From Lachnospiraceae bacterium (GTDB taxonomy: Bacteria; Bacillota; Clostridia; Lachnospirales; Lachnospiraceae), in contig JAJQDT010000173.1 of the NCBI GenBank assembly GCA_021202075.1, forward strand, positions 33,741 through 97,740: DNA of 64,000 nucleotides. The letters are read 5' to 3'. Under the pieces are notes generated by a model that was not told where the DNA came from, did not search any database, and was given only the letters and a program-made list of their open reading frames with translations. Each line of letters opens with the position of its first letter. Position 1 is the first letter of the stretch. Positions 52,401 through 60,500 of the stretch are shown here, piece by piece. The position numbers and the translations under genes were made by a program.

Positions 52401-52975
52401 TTTACACGCGTCAGGTTCTGTCGCTCTGCGTCCAGCTTTTTAAGCGCGGTCTGCTTCCGGCGCTTGAATTTGACAATCCCGGCAGCCTCATCAAACAGCT
52501 CGCGGCGCTCCTCCGGCTTGCCGCTCAGGATTCTCTCAATCTGCCCCTGACCGATGATCGAATATCCCTCTTTTCCGATACCGGTATCATAAAAGAGCTC
52601 GTTGATATCCTTCAGGCGCACCTGCGTGCCATTGAGCAGGTACTCACTCTCCCCTGAACGATAGACGCGGCGGGTAACCGTGACCTCGTCAAAGGAGACT
52701 GCCAGCTGATGGTCGGAATTGTCCAGCGTAATGGAGACAGAAGCAAACCCCAGCGGTCTGCGCAGTTCGGTTCCCGCAAAGATGACATCCTGCATATTCG
52801 AGCCTCGCAGAGATTTCGCACTCTGCTCACCAAGCACCCAGCGCACCGCATCAGCGACGTTGCTTTTGCCGCTGCCATTCGGCCCGACAATCGCCGTAAT
52901 CCCGTTGTGGAACTGAAAATTTATTTTATTGGCAAACGATTTGAAGCCGTACACTTCAATGCTTTTCAAATACAT
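49415..52975 (-). CDS. smc: Chromosome segregation SMC ATPase
   Basis: 1186 residues, normal SMC size. N-terminal ATPase half: MYLKSIEVYGFKSFANK and Walker A AIVGPNGSGKSNVADAVRWVLGEQ. Long coiled coils (about 170-500 and 660-1000) flank the hinge (about 505-650; GVVADIIRAP, GGSIQNIVTDTEE, GGSMSGGAF). C-terminal half: signature MQLSGGEKSLTAIALLFA, Walker B CLLDEIEAALDESNV and the D-loop. SMC with ScpAB organises and segregates the chromosome. The gene begins 5 nt after the rnc stop codon, with GGAGG 13 nt upstream inside rnc. Confidence 0.98.
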   Translation of the reverse strand: MYLKSIEVYGFKSFANKINFQFHNGITAIVGPNGSGKSNVADAVRWVLGEQSAKSLRGSNMQDVIFAGTELRRPLGFASVSITLDNSDHQLAVSFDEVTVTRRVYRSGESEYLLNGTQVRLKDINELFYDTGIGKEGYSIIGQGQIERILSGKPEERRELFDEAAGIVKFKRRKQTALKKLDAERQNLTRVNDILSELTRQLGPMQKQAENAKIYLQKKEMLKTCDVNLFLLETEKIQKDLESLTEKKRVTEEQLSAARAEYDRTKEEYEAAEQEIERMDALLQKKRDEASEGQLRKGQFENQIQLLQEQIHTSEASDEHLSARLTSLTGQIEELNGQKAQAMHELETQAVGVAETHRKAAEVEASYQKSSEEAAALEKEIEDAKQAIISLLNQRATVKAHMQRYDTMAEQAQLRKTELFQETLRLKSEEEAQESIRKELQDEVDRITAHQEELNAKTDTVNLALAKTQQELTGYNQRMEQDHDRYHREMSRLESLKNIAERYDGYGSSIRRVMERRAQEPGLLGVVADIIRAPKEYETAIETALGGSIQNIVTDTEETAKRQIEYLKQNKFGRATFLPLSGITSRGGFSTPQALKEKGVIGLASTLVQADEKYQKLVESLLGRTIVADSIDHAIALARSYRHSLRIVTLDGELLAPGGSMSGGAFKNAGNLLGRRREIEDLECRVKKSRAALDQLQTRIDRTRGERNAQREELVGLSEELQKATLELNTAKLRLDEMNEKQSNTAGSYEKLHREHGEIEHQLSEIQENLSKEQSDLKKSEQDEKAFEDLIHDRQSDLEQKRQKLQEISADGQEMRLLTSKLEQQEQFTRQNLERIRAEEKRLNAEKEQVEEQMKSTAGDVLEKQQQIAAIQELLAGADEAELALRQEIEALSGKREEVNASHKQFFASREALSDQISLLDKEEFRLNAQTDKITEQKDDRINYMWEEYALTWSSAVEMRDESFTAVTPLKKKISEIKGEIKDLGSVNVNAIEDYRELSERHTFLSTQQEDLQKAEAALVKIIDDLDDGMRKQFREQFARIQAEFDKTFRLLFGGGRGTLELVEDEDILDAGIRIIAQPPGKKLQNMMQLSGGEKSLTAIALLFAIQNLKPSPFCLLDEIEAALDESNVERYANYLRRLTKNTQFIIITHRRGAMNAADRLYGITMQEKGVSALVSVNLIEDELDE

Positions 52976-52980
52976 CGCTG

Positions 52981-53805
52981 TTATGCTTCCTCCGGTGTAC
53001 TGCGATTTGTTTCTTTACCGCAGCTTTCGCGCTCAGGCGGAATCGAATGCTGCTCTTCTCCCATGATGTCTTCGTTTGATATTGCCTGCCGGCGGGCGTC
53101 CATGTGCGGTTCGTCCAGGGACAGCATCGGCTGCAGCGCCTGCCAGGCCGCTTCCTGCTCTGCTGCTTTTTTTGTGCTTCCGCTTCCGGCTCCGGCGACG
53201 ACTCCGTCAATGGTTACCTCGACATGGAACCGTTTCGCGTGATCCGGTCCTTCCTCCCCGACAAGGATGTAGCGGATGGAATCCTGGCCGTGATCCTGCT
53301 GAACCCGTTCCTGCAGAATCGTCTTGCTGTCGTAAAAAAGCTTTTTGTGTTCGATGTCCGTCAGAATAAAACGCTCAATGAACGCGCGCGCAGGCTCCAG
53401 GCCTCCATCCAGATAAATTGCGCCGATCAATGCCTCCAGAGCATCGGAGACAATCGAATTGCGCGCACGGCCTCCGGTATGTTCTTCGCCTCTTCCAAGC
53501 AGAATATACCGGCTCAGATCAAATTCTCCCGCACACAAGGCCAGCGTCGGCTCACAGACCAGAGAGGCCCGCAGACGGGTCATCTGGCCCTCGTGCATAT
53601 CCGGATACTGGTGGTACAGATAATCGCTGCTCACAAGCTCCAGCACCGCATCCCCAAGAAATTCGAGCCGCTCATTATCATGAAAATGTTCGGAACGGTG
53701 TTCGTTCGCGTATGAACTGTGCGAAAGCGCCTGATGCAAAAGAGCCCTGTTTTTAAAATGATATCCGATTCTTTTCTGAAACTCGGAAAGTGTCCGATGC
53801 GCCAT
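52981..53805 (-). CDS. rnc: Ribonuclease III
   Basis: 274 residues, with about 40 residues beyond the usual dsRBD. The catalytic domain carries the signature NERLEFLGDAVLELVSSDYLY (near residue 45) and LEALIGAIYLDGGLEPAR, with the acidic residues in place. A dsRNA-binding domain (about 160-230; TILQERVQQDHG, FHVEVTIDGVVAGAGSGSTKKAAEQEAAWQAL) follows. The tail is Arg/Glu/Ser-rich. RNase III processes rRNA and mRNA duplexes, and would also act on sense-antisense pairs such as the predicted toxin/antisense RNAs of this window. It is coupled to smc. Confidence 0.97.
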   Translation of the reverse strand: MAHRTLSEFQKRIGYHFKNRALLHQALSHSSYANEHRSEHFHDNERLEFLGDAVLELVSSDYLYHQYPDMHEGQMTRLRASLVCEPTLALCAGEFDLSRYILLGRGEEHTGGRARNSIVSDALEALIGAIYLDGGLEPARAFIERFILTDIEHKKLFYDSKTILQERVQQDHGQDSIRYILVGEEGPDHAKRFHVEVTIDGVVAGAGSGSTKKAAEQEAAWQALQPMLSLDEPHMDARRQAISNEDIMGEEQHSIPPERESCGKETNRSTPEEA

Positions 53806-53879
53806 ATCCTGTCTGCCTTTCTTTCATCCCGCCATGAAAATACGGCCGTCGTGTGCAATGAGCCTGGCCCTCATGAAAG

Positions 53880-53903
53880 AAAAGAGGCTTTGCAGCCTCT
53901 TTT
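53880..53903. terminator. Bidirectional intrinsic terminator after acpP
   Basis: Perfect 10-bp stem AAAAGAGGCT / AGCCTCTTTT with a 4-nt loop (TTGC). On the minus strand it ends in five T. It lies 18 bp after the acpP stop codon, between acpP and rnc, and marks the end of the yceD-rpmF-plsX-acpP operon. Confidence 0.85.
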
Positions 53904-53920
53904 CTGTGCGTGTTCATGCG

Positions 53921-54151
53921 TCAGCCAACTGCTGCCTTGATTGCTTCCACCGCATCGCCAACCGAAGCGATCGTCTCAGCCTTTTCATTCGGAATTTCAA
54001 TATCAAATTCCTCTTCAATTCCCATAATAATCTGGAAGACATCCAGAGAATCCGCACCGAGATCATCTACAAACGTGGTCTCCGGCGTGATCTCATCTGC
54101 GTCTACATTCAATACATCCGCGATGATGGTTTGTAATTTTTCGAATTCCAT
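53921..54151 (-). CDS. acpP: Acyl carrier protein
   Basis: 76 residues, very acidic four-helix protein. The phosphopantetheine attachment serine is S35 in [14 protein letters not shown]. It carries the growing chain in type II fatty acid synthesis. GGAG lies about 10 nt before the ATG. It follows plsX in the yceD-rpmF-plsX-acpP operon, and a terminator follows immediately. Confidence 0.97.
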   Translation of the reverse strand: MEFEKLQTIIADVLNVDADEITPETTFVDDLGADSLDVFQIIMGIEEEFDIEIPNEKAETIASVGDAVEAIKAAVG

Positions 54152-54260
54152 ACTGTGCTCTCCTTTTAATCATGGTAGTTTACTTTTTATATGCCACCTG
54201 TTTCGGAAATTCGCCGTAACTATCCAGGAGGGATGCCACGGCCAATGATAATCCGAATGT

Positions 54261-55274
54261 CTACATGGCAGCTTCAACAAGATTTTTTGAGATAATCTCA
54301 TTGATTTTCTGTTTTTTAAATTGTTCGCACTGGTGAATGGATGTCGCGACCTCCCGTGCCTTCGAGCTGCCGTGCGTCTTTACGACCAGACCCTTCAGGC
54401 CGAGAAGCGGCGCTCCGCCGTACTGACTGCCGTCAAACGCCTTCAGTGTCTCCTTCAGAGAAGACTGAATCAGAGCGGCGCCGATCTTTGTCTTCAGATT
54501 CTTCATCAGACTGCCCTTCACCAGATGGATCAGGGTGCCGCCGACTCCTTCGTAGAGCTTCAGGATCACATTTCCCACAAACGCTTCGCAGACAATGACA
54601 TCACAGACGCCTGCAGGGATGTCTCTGGCTTCGACGCTTCCGATAAAATTGATCCCAGGGCAGGCTTTCAGAAGCGGGAATGTCTCCTTCACGAGCGCAT
54701 TTCCCTTTTCCTCCTCCGCGCCGATATTGACGATCCCGACACGAGGATTTTTCACACCCATCACCTGTTCCATATAGATGGATCCCATCTGCGCAAACTG
54801 TACCAGGTGGGAGGCTCTCGCGTCCACGTTCGCTCCGCAGTCAATCAGCAGAGAAAATCCTTTCTCTGTCGGAATCACCGGGGCAAGAGCCGGCCGTTCG
54901 ATGCCCTTAATCCGGCCGACGATCGCCTGACCGCCGACAAGTACAGCGCCGGAATTACCCGCTGAGACGATGGCGTCCGCTTCGCCTTTTTTCACCATCT
55001 GCAGTCCGACTACCAGAGAAGAGTCTTTCTTGGTGCGAATTGCGTTTACCGGCGGCTCTGCCGTTTCAATCACCTGACTGCAGTCGACGATTTCGATCTG
55101 ATCCTTCGGATAGCTGGCTTTCGAGAGCTCCTGTAAAATGGCATCCTTTTTGCCGGTCAGGATAATATGAATATTATCGTGTCCCTGCAGCGCATCCACC
55201 GCGCCTCTGACCAGCTCGCCCGGCGCATTGTCGCCGCCCATCGCATCCACGACCACCCGGATTGTTTCACTCAT
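54261..55274 (-). CDS. plsX: Phosphate acyltransferase PlsX
   Basis: 337 residues from the ATG at 55274 (GGAGG about 11 nt upstream); a longer open frame upstream has no start signal. Motifs: IRVVVDAMGGDNAPGELVRGAV at the N-terminus, VSAGNSGAVLVGGQAIVGRI, LIDCGANVDARASHLVQFA and VCEAFVGNVILKLYEGVGGT. PlsX converts acyl-ACP to acyl phosphate, the first step of phosphatidic acid synthesis in Gram-positives. It lies between rpmF and acpP, the standard order. Confidence 0.96.
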   Translation of the reverse strand: MSETIRVVVDAMGGDNAPGELVRGAVDALQGHDNIHIILTGKKDAILQELSKASYPKDQIEIVDCSQVIETAEPPVNAIRTKKDSSLVVGLQMVKKGEADAIVSAGNSGAVLVGGQAIVGRIKGIERPALAPVIPTEKGFSLLIDCGANVDARASHLVQFAQMGSIYMEQVMGVKNPRVGIVNIGAEEEKGNALVKETFPLLKACPGINFIGSVEARDIPAGVCDVIVCEAFVGNVILKLYEGVGGTLIHLVKGSLMKNLKTKIGAALIQSSLKETLKAFDGSQYGGAPLLGLKGLVVKTHGSSKAREVATSIHQCEQFKKQKINEIISKNLVEAAM

Positions 55275-55442
55275 GTATGCATTCACCTCCCGGCTAAAGT
55301 CGGATATTCCCGTTCCACGCAATACATAAAAACTGGTTTGTTCTGTCAAAAGAAACCATAAATGCAAAAGACCGCCGCGAAACAATGCCGGATATCGGCT
55401 TATTTCACGACGGCCCGAACGTTTCACGTTTACAAAGAAAGA

Positions 55443-55625
55443 TTAATCCTCGATAGCGATAATCTCTTTTTTATTGTACGTTCCGCAGGCCTTGCACACT
55501 CTGTGCGGAAGCATCAGCTCGCCGCATTTGCTGCACTTTACAAGAGTCGGAGCGGACATTTTCCAGGTTGCCCTTCTCTTATCTCTTCTAGCCTTGGAAT
55601 GTTTGTTTTTCGGACAGATAGACAC
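55443..55625 (-). CDS. rpmF: 50S ribosomal protein L32
   Basis: 60 residues. The basic N-terminus (CPKNKHSKARRDKRRATWKM) and the zinc-ribbon CSKCGELMLPHRVCKACGTYN with four cysteines identify a zinc-type L32. It starts with GTG, with AAGGAGG in the end of yceD about 8 nt upstream. The gene is separated from yceD by 3 bp and is cotranscribed with it. Confidence 0.97.
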   Translation of the reverse strand: MSICPKNKHSKARRDKRRATWKMSAPTLVKCSKCGELMLPHRVCKACGTYNKKEIIAIED

Positions 55626-55628
55626 GGA

Positions 55629-56120
55629 TCACACCTCCTTATAATTACTGAAAATATCAAGGATCTTTGCCATTCTCGGATCCAGATCTGTCTGTGTGCA
55701 GGAACACGCACCCTGATTCAGGTTCTTCCCGCATTTGATGCACAAACCCCTGCAGTCATCGCGGCACAGTACCCGTTCGGGCCACACCAGCAATGCCTCA
55801 TCATGAATCAGCTGATCCACATTCAGGTAATATCCTTCAATATAATCATTTTCTTTTAAGTCAAGATCCAGCTCTGGCCGAATCTTCAGTCTGCGGCGAA
55901 CGCCTTCCAGACATCGCGCACAGGGAATCTCGATCTCCAGCTCAATCTCTCCGGTGACGGCAAGCTTCTGATTTCCCTGATTCTCAATCTCCAGGGTACC
56001 GGGCTGTTTCTCCGTAATCCGGAAGCTGCCAAACCGATAGGAAAGCGTGTCAATATCAGGGGAAACCTCATATTGTACCGTCTTTCCGTCGTTTAAAATG
56101 ACATCGGTCAAATCAAGCAA
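55629..56120 (-). CDS. yceD: DUF177/YceD protein
   Basis: 163 residues. A beta-rich N-terminal half (VQYEVSPDIDTLSYRFGSF) is followed by ELEIEIPCARCLEGV and the C-terminal cysteine motif CRDDCRGLCIKCGKNLNQGACSC, the DUF177 pattern. It is nearly always encoded directly upstream of rpmF and is thought to help ribosome or rRNA metabolism (plant relatives are needed for 23S rRNA accumulation). The start is TTG, supported by GGAGG 7 nt upstream, with a consensus promoter 30 nt further up. It is the first gene of its operon. Confidence 0.93.
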   Translation of the reverse strand: MLDLTDVILNDGKTVQYEVSPDIDTLSYRFGSFRITEKQPGTLEIENQGNQKLAVTGEIELEIEIPCARCLEGVRRRLKIRPELDLDLKENDYIEGYYLNVDQLIHDEALLVWPERVLCRDDCRGLCIKCGKNLNQGACSCTQTDLDPRMAKILDIFSNYKEV

Positions 56121-56149
56121 AATCGCACCTCCATGCGCACACTTAGCAA

Positions 56150-56178
56150 ATTATAACTGTCACGTATTATTTTGTCAA
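56150..56178 (-). promoter_or_regulatory. Consensus sigma-A promoter of the yceD-rpmF-plsX-acpP operon
   Basis: TTGACA, 17 nt, TATAAT on the minus strand: both hexamers and spacing are perfect. The predicted start near 56143 gives a leader of about 23 nt. It suits strong expression of a ribosomal and lipid-synthesis operon. Confidence 0.9.
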
Positions 56179-56199
56179 CTGGTTTTTTTGGCAATTTTA

Positions 56200-57390
56200 T
56201 TACAGAAGCGCTACGGTCTCTCTGCAGATCGCGAGCTCCTCATTGGTCGGGATGACTGCAACCTTAACCTTAGAGTCGGCGGTGGAGATGACGATGTCTT
56301 CGCCGCGCTGCTTATTTGCCTCTTCGTCAAGTGCGATGCCGAGGTAGCCGAGGTAGCTCATGACCTTCCTGCGGACGGTCGGCGCGTTCTCACCGATGCC
56401 TGCGGTAAATGCGATGGCGTCGACGCCGTTCATGGCCGCGACATAGGAGCCGATGTATTTGGCTACGCGGTAGCTGAATACTTCGATGGCATTCTCCGCT
56501 TTCTTATTGCCGTTGTTCATGCCCTCTTCGAGATCGCGGAAGTCGCTGGAGAGTCCGCCGGAGATGCCGAACACGCCTGATTTTTTGTTCAGGACGTTCA
56601 TGATGCCGGCGATGTCAAGGTTCTCTTTCTTGGCGATGTATTCCATGATGGCCGGATCAATGTCGCCGGAGCGGGTGCCCATCACAAGACCCTCGAGCGG
56701 GGTAAGTCCCATGGAGGTGTCTACGCACTTGCCGTTCTCAACTGCGGAGATGGATGCGCCGTTGCCAAGATGTGCAACGATGATCTTGCTGTTTTCCAGG
56801 TCAAGACCAAGGAACTCAGCTGCATGTTTGGATACGAAGCTGTGGCTGGTGCCGTGGAAACCGTATCTTCTTACTTTATATTTCTCATAATACTCATACG
56901 GAAGGCCGTACAGATAAGCCTTCTCCGGCATGGTCTGATGGAATGCGGTATCAAATACGCCGACCATCGGCACGTCCGGCATCAGCTCCTTGCAGGCATT
57001 GATACCGATCAGGTTTGCCGGATTGTGAAGCGGCGCCAGGTCGTTGCACTCTTCTACCGCCGCAAGCATCTCATCGGTGATGACGGCCGAGCAGGCAAAC
57101 TTCTCGCCGCCGTGTACAACTCTGTGACCGACCGCGTTTACCTCGGAGAGACTTGAAATCGCGCCGGTCTTCTCATTTACCAGAGCGTCCAGCACCATCT
57201 GGATGGCTTCCTTGTGCGTCGGCATCGGAGCCTCGGTGATCTCCTTTTCACCGCCTGCTTTCTGATAGGTGAGTCTCCCGTCAATGCCGATTCTCTCACA
57301 AAGTCCTTTTGCAAGTACCTGCTCAGAATCAGAATTGATCAGCTGATACTTCAGAGAAGAGCTGCCGCAGTTAATAACCAGTACATTCAT
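56200..57390 (-). CDS. ackA: Acetate kinase
   Basis: 396 residues, the usual length. ASKHA fold: VLVINCGSSSLKYQLI at the N-terminus, VGHRVVHGGEKFACSAVI, VFDTAFHQTMPEKAYLYGLP, RRYGFHGTSHSFVS, KIIVAHLGNGASISAV and the late AFTAGIGENAPTVRRKV. It makes ATP from acetyl phosphate, the last step of mixed-acid fermentation. No pta gene is adjacent. It has its own promoter at 57504-57532 and a leader of about 107 nt. Confidence 0.98.
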   Translation of the reverse strand: MNVLVINCGSSSLKYQLINSDSEQVLAKGLCERIGIDGRLTYQKAGGEKEITEAPMPTHKEAIQMVLDALVNEKTGAISSLSEVNAVGHRVVHGGEKFACSAVITDEMLAAVEECNDLAPLHNPANLIGINACKELMPDVPMVGVFDTAFHQTMPEKAYLYGLPYEYYEKYKVRRYGFHGTSHSFVSKHAAEFLGLDLENSKIIVAHLGNGASISAVENGKCVDTSMGLTPLEGLVMGTRSGDIDPAIMEYIAKKENLDIAGIMNVLNKKSGVFGISGGLSSDFRDLEEGMNNGNKKAENAIEVFSYRVAKYIGSYVAAMNGVDAIAFTAGIGENAPTVRRKVMSYLGYLGIALDEEANKQRGEDIVISTADSKVKVAVIPTNEELAICRETVALL

Positions 57391-57503
57391 TTTACATTTC
57401 CTCCACGTTTTTCATTTATAACAGGCGGAAGACGCGCATTGAAAAAATACAGCGCAATGAAGCGTCACTGCGAAGACAGCGCAATTCCGTCCGCTTTTCC
57501 ACT

Positions 57504-57532
57504 ATAATAAACCAGTTTTTAGCATGATTCAA
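57504..57532 (-). promoter_or_regulatory. Promoter of ackA
   Basis: TTGAAT, 17 nt, TATTAT on the minus strand. The leader that follows (57391-57497) holds a direct repeat ACAGCGCAAT (about 57450 and 57478) and complementary stretches that could form a stem. No known riboswitch was recognised. Confidence 0.75.
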
Positions 57533-57555
57533 GTCAAAAATCAGATATTTTGGTT

Positions 57556-60500
57556 TTACTTTTTGATTTTCACCTTCTTCACAGTGCTCCAGGCTCCGTA
57601 ATAAATGGTTCCGTTCACCTTCTTATACGTGCGGATCCGCACATAATAGGTCTTACCCTTTTTCAGTGAAGACAGCTTAAGGCTCTTTTTCGACGCGCCG
57701 GAAACCTTTTTTGTTTTAACGCTTTTTGCAAAGGTCTTGCTGGTGGAATATTGAATCTGGTAGCCGTTCACCTTCGAGACCTTTTTCCACTTGACGGTTG
57801 CTTTCTTCGATGCGGTGTTCTTAACACTGGAAAGCTTCGGAGCAGTCAGGCGCACCGTGGTCCTCTCCGTGCCTTCGCCTTCGGCTCCGCCGGCGTTTGC
57901 CGTGACCTTATAAATATAGGTAGTTCGGTTCTTACTCTTGACGCCCGTATCGGTATAGCTGACCGTGGAGCCGCCGGAAACGCCTGCTATCTGTGTAAGC
58001 TTTCCAGAGCTGGTCCCGCGGTAAATGGTATAGCCGGATGCGCCGGACACTTCGCCCCACTCAAGCTTAATTCCTTTCGTCTCGTTCGTGAGCGTCGAAA
58101 TGGTGCACACTCCCAGGGAATCTGTACCGGAATTCGCACCGGAATCTGCACCCGAGTCCGTGCTTGTTCCTGCACTTGAATTCGTGCCGGAATCAGCACC
58201 TGTATTCGTATCGGAATTCGTCCCAGAATCCTGACCGGAATTCGTGCTGGAATCAGTGCTGGAATCAGTGCTGGAATCCGAACCAGAATTCGCACTGGAA
58301 TCTGTGGTGGAATCTGTGGTGGAATCTGAACCAAAATTTGAATCCGATCCCGTACCAGAATCTGTACCGGAGTCTGTATCTGTTCCTGTGCCGGAATCAG
58401 CATTTGATTCCGTCTCAGCAGACGTATCAGTATCCACAGCGGAAACTGTAATCGAAATCGTACAGCTTGCTTCCTTATGATTCTCGTCACCGGCTGCTGT
58501 CACTGTAATTATTGCAGAGCCAGCTGCAATGCCTGTCACCGTAAGGCTGGCCGTACCGGATTCCGACTGTGAATCTGCAGTCTCCTGCACGGTCGCTACA
58601 TCCGTACAATCCGAACTGTACGACAACGCACCGTCACCAGACGCTGTAACCGCCGCAGTCTCTCCGACCGTAATCGAGGAAGCGCTGATGGATGCGGACA
58701 GGGCATTTGCTGCCTTGTCAATGAGAAACGTTTTTTCTATCGTTCCGGTATAATTGCCCATTCCGGTTATCGTGACCGTTGCGGTGCCTGCATTTACATG
58801 ATTCGTATAAGAAACCGTATAATCCGTATTTTCCGTCAATGGTTCCGTATTCTCATCCGCCCGCACCGTGACAGCCGGACATTTTTCACTGCCATTATAC
58901 GTGACGGATGTATATTCAAGTGTCGCCTCGTAAGCACTGATGCTCTGCTTTTCAACCGTGACCGGATTGTCCACCGTCACCGTACACTGCGCGGTCAGGG
59001 AAGAGCCATTCAGTGCAAGCGTGATCACTCCGCTGCCCGGAAGCAGCGCCTTTACCGGCAGCTCAGCTGTTCCGTCCTCATCAAGCGTTACTTCTGTGAC
59101 CGCAGTCTCCAACAAAAGCGGAGCGCCATTCGTAATCGTCACCGTTTTCCCGGCAACCGCAGACGTCGGTGATGCCGAAATTTCCAGCATGCCTTCTCCG
59201 CCATAGGTCAGCGCAAGCGATTCCGTCACATCCAGCGCCGTCGGCCGTACCTCCGCCGCGGCGGAAGCAGTAATCGCAGCATCCGGAGAAATATCCGCAT
59301 AAGTGCTGATGCTTTCCGAAGCCTGCACCGTGACATTCGTTCCTTCCGCAATTTCCTCATCCGGCACAAAGCGGAACTTCGAAGCCAGCATCGTCCCGTC
59401 CTCCGGAGAAGCCTCCGCATTCAGCGCCTCCAAAGTACCGGACAGCACTTCGCCATCTACAAGAACCTGTACCGTATCCGCAGTCACCGAATCCACAGTC
59501 ATATACTTGTTAAACGTAATCTCCACTTCATCTGTGTAAACGAGAACCTCACTGAATTCCGGGGACGCATAGCTGACCATCCCGATATTGACATCAAACT
59601 GGGGCGGCGGTACCTCAAGCCACTCGCTGTAGGCTGTCTCATAGCCGGCTTTTTGGTATTTGACCTGCCATTGCCCCTCCGGTACATCCCAGCCATACTG
59701 TCCCTGTGAGTCCGTTGTAAGAGGATTCTGCTGGCTGTAGTCTTCTGCATCCCACAGTTCGGACACATCAGTCATTTCTCCGTAAATATCTTCTTCCGTA
59801 ATCAATTGATAAGCGGTCACAGTCACATCTTCCAGTCGATTTGACGCGACAGCCTCATAAACGTAGCCGGAAGGATCAATTATGGGCGTCATACTCATCG
59901 TGCTTATGGCGGTGTATTCGGGTTCCGGGGTAGTTATCACAACTGTGGTTGTGGAACCGCTTCCATCAGATTCTGTATCAGATCCTGAATCCGAGACAGA
60001 AGGATTACAGGATTCACAATTACAATTTGCACACTCCCACTGGAGGGTCTTAGTATATTTTTTCAAAGGTGAACCACCGTTTGTCTGTAAACACTGTTCT
60101 ACAGTTCCAAGTGAAAAATCAATAATGACTCCGGCCACAAAGCCCAAACCACTGGCTTTTGCAATCATAGTCCCGATTCTTGCACCCAAAAAACCGATTC
60201 TTGCAAAAAGATATGATCTAATCGAACTAAGCAATCCCTCCGCCTGATAAATATGCTCCAGATTCAGGCAAGAAGTCCGAATATGCTCCAGAATCGGAAT
60301 ATAATTATTATAAAGATCCCAGATTTCCTGGATTGTATTTATCACGTCCAGCGCCTGAAGCCCATTTGAAAGAGTTTTAGCAATACCGGCGCACACTGCA
60401 GCCTTCAACCATTTCCACTCGAGTTTATACACCTTATCACTTACAAGAGTACTTACTCGCGCATACATTTTAGCATCAGATTTATTACCATTTTTAAGCG

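Noticed and set aside
57987..58490. Open frames rich in Ile/Arg/Pro and Asn/Trp opposite or out of frame with the surface gene
   Set aside because: They translate the 12-bp array in other frames; the repetitive composition is an artefact.
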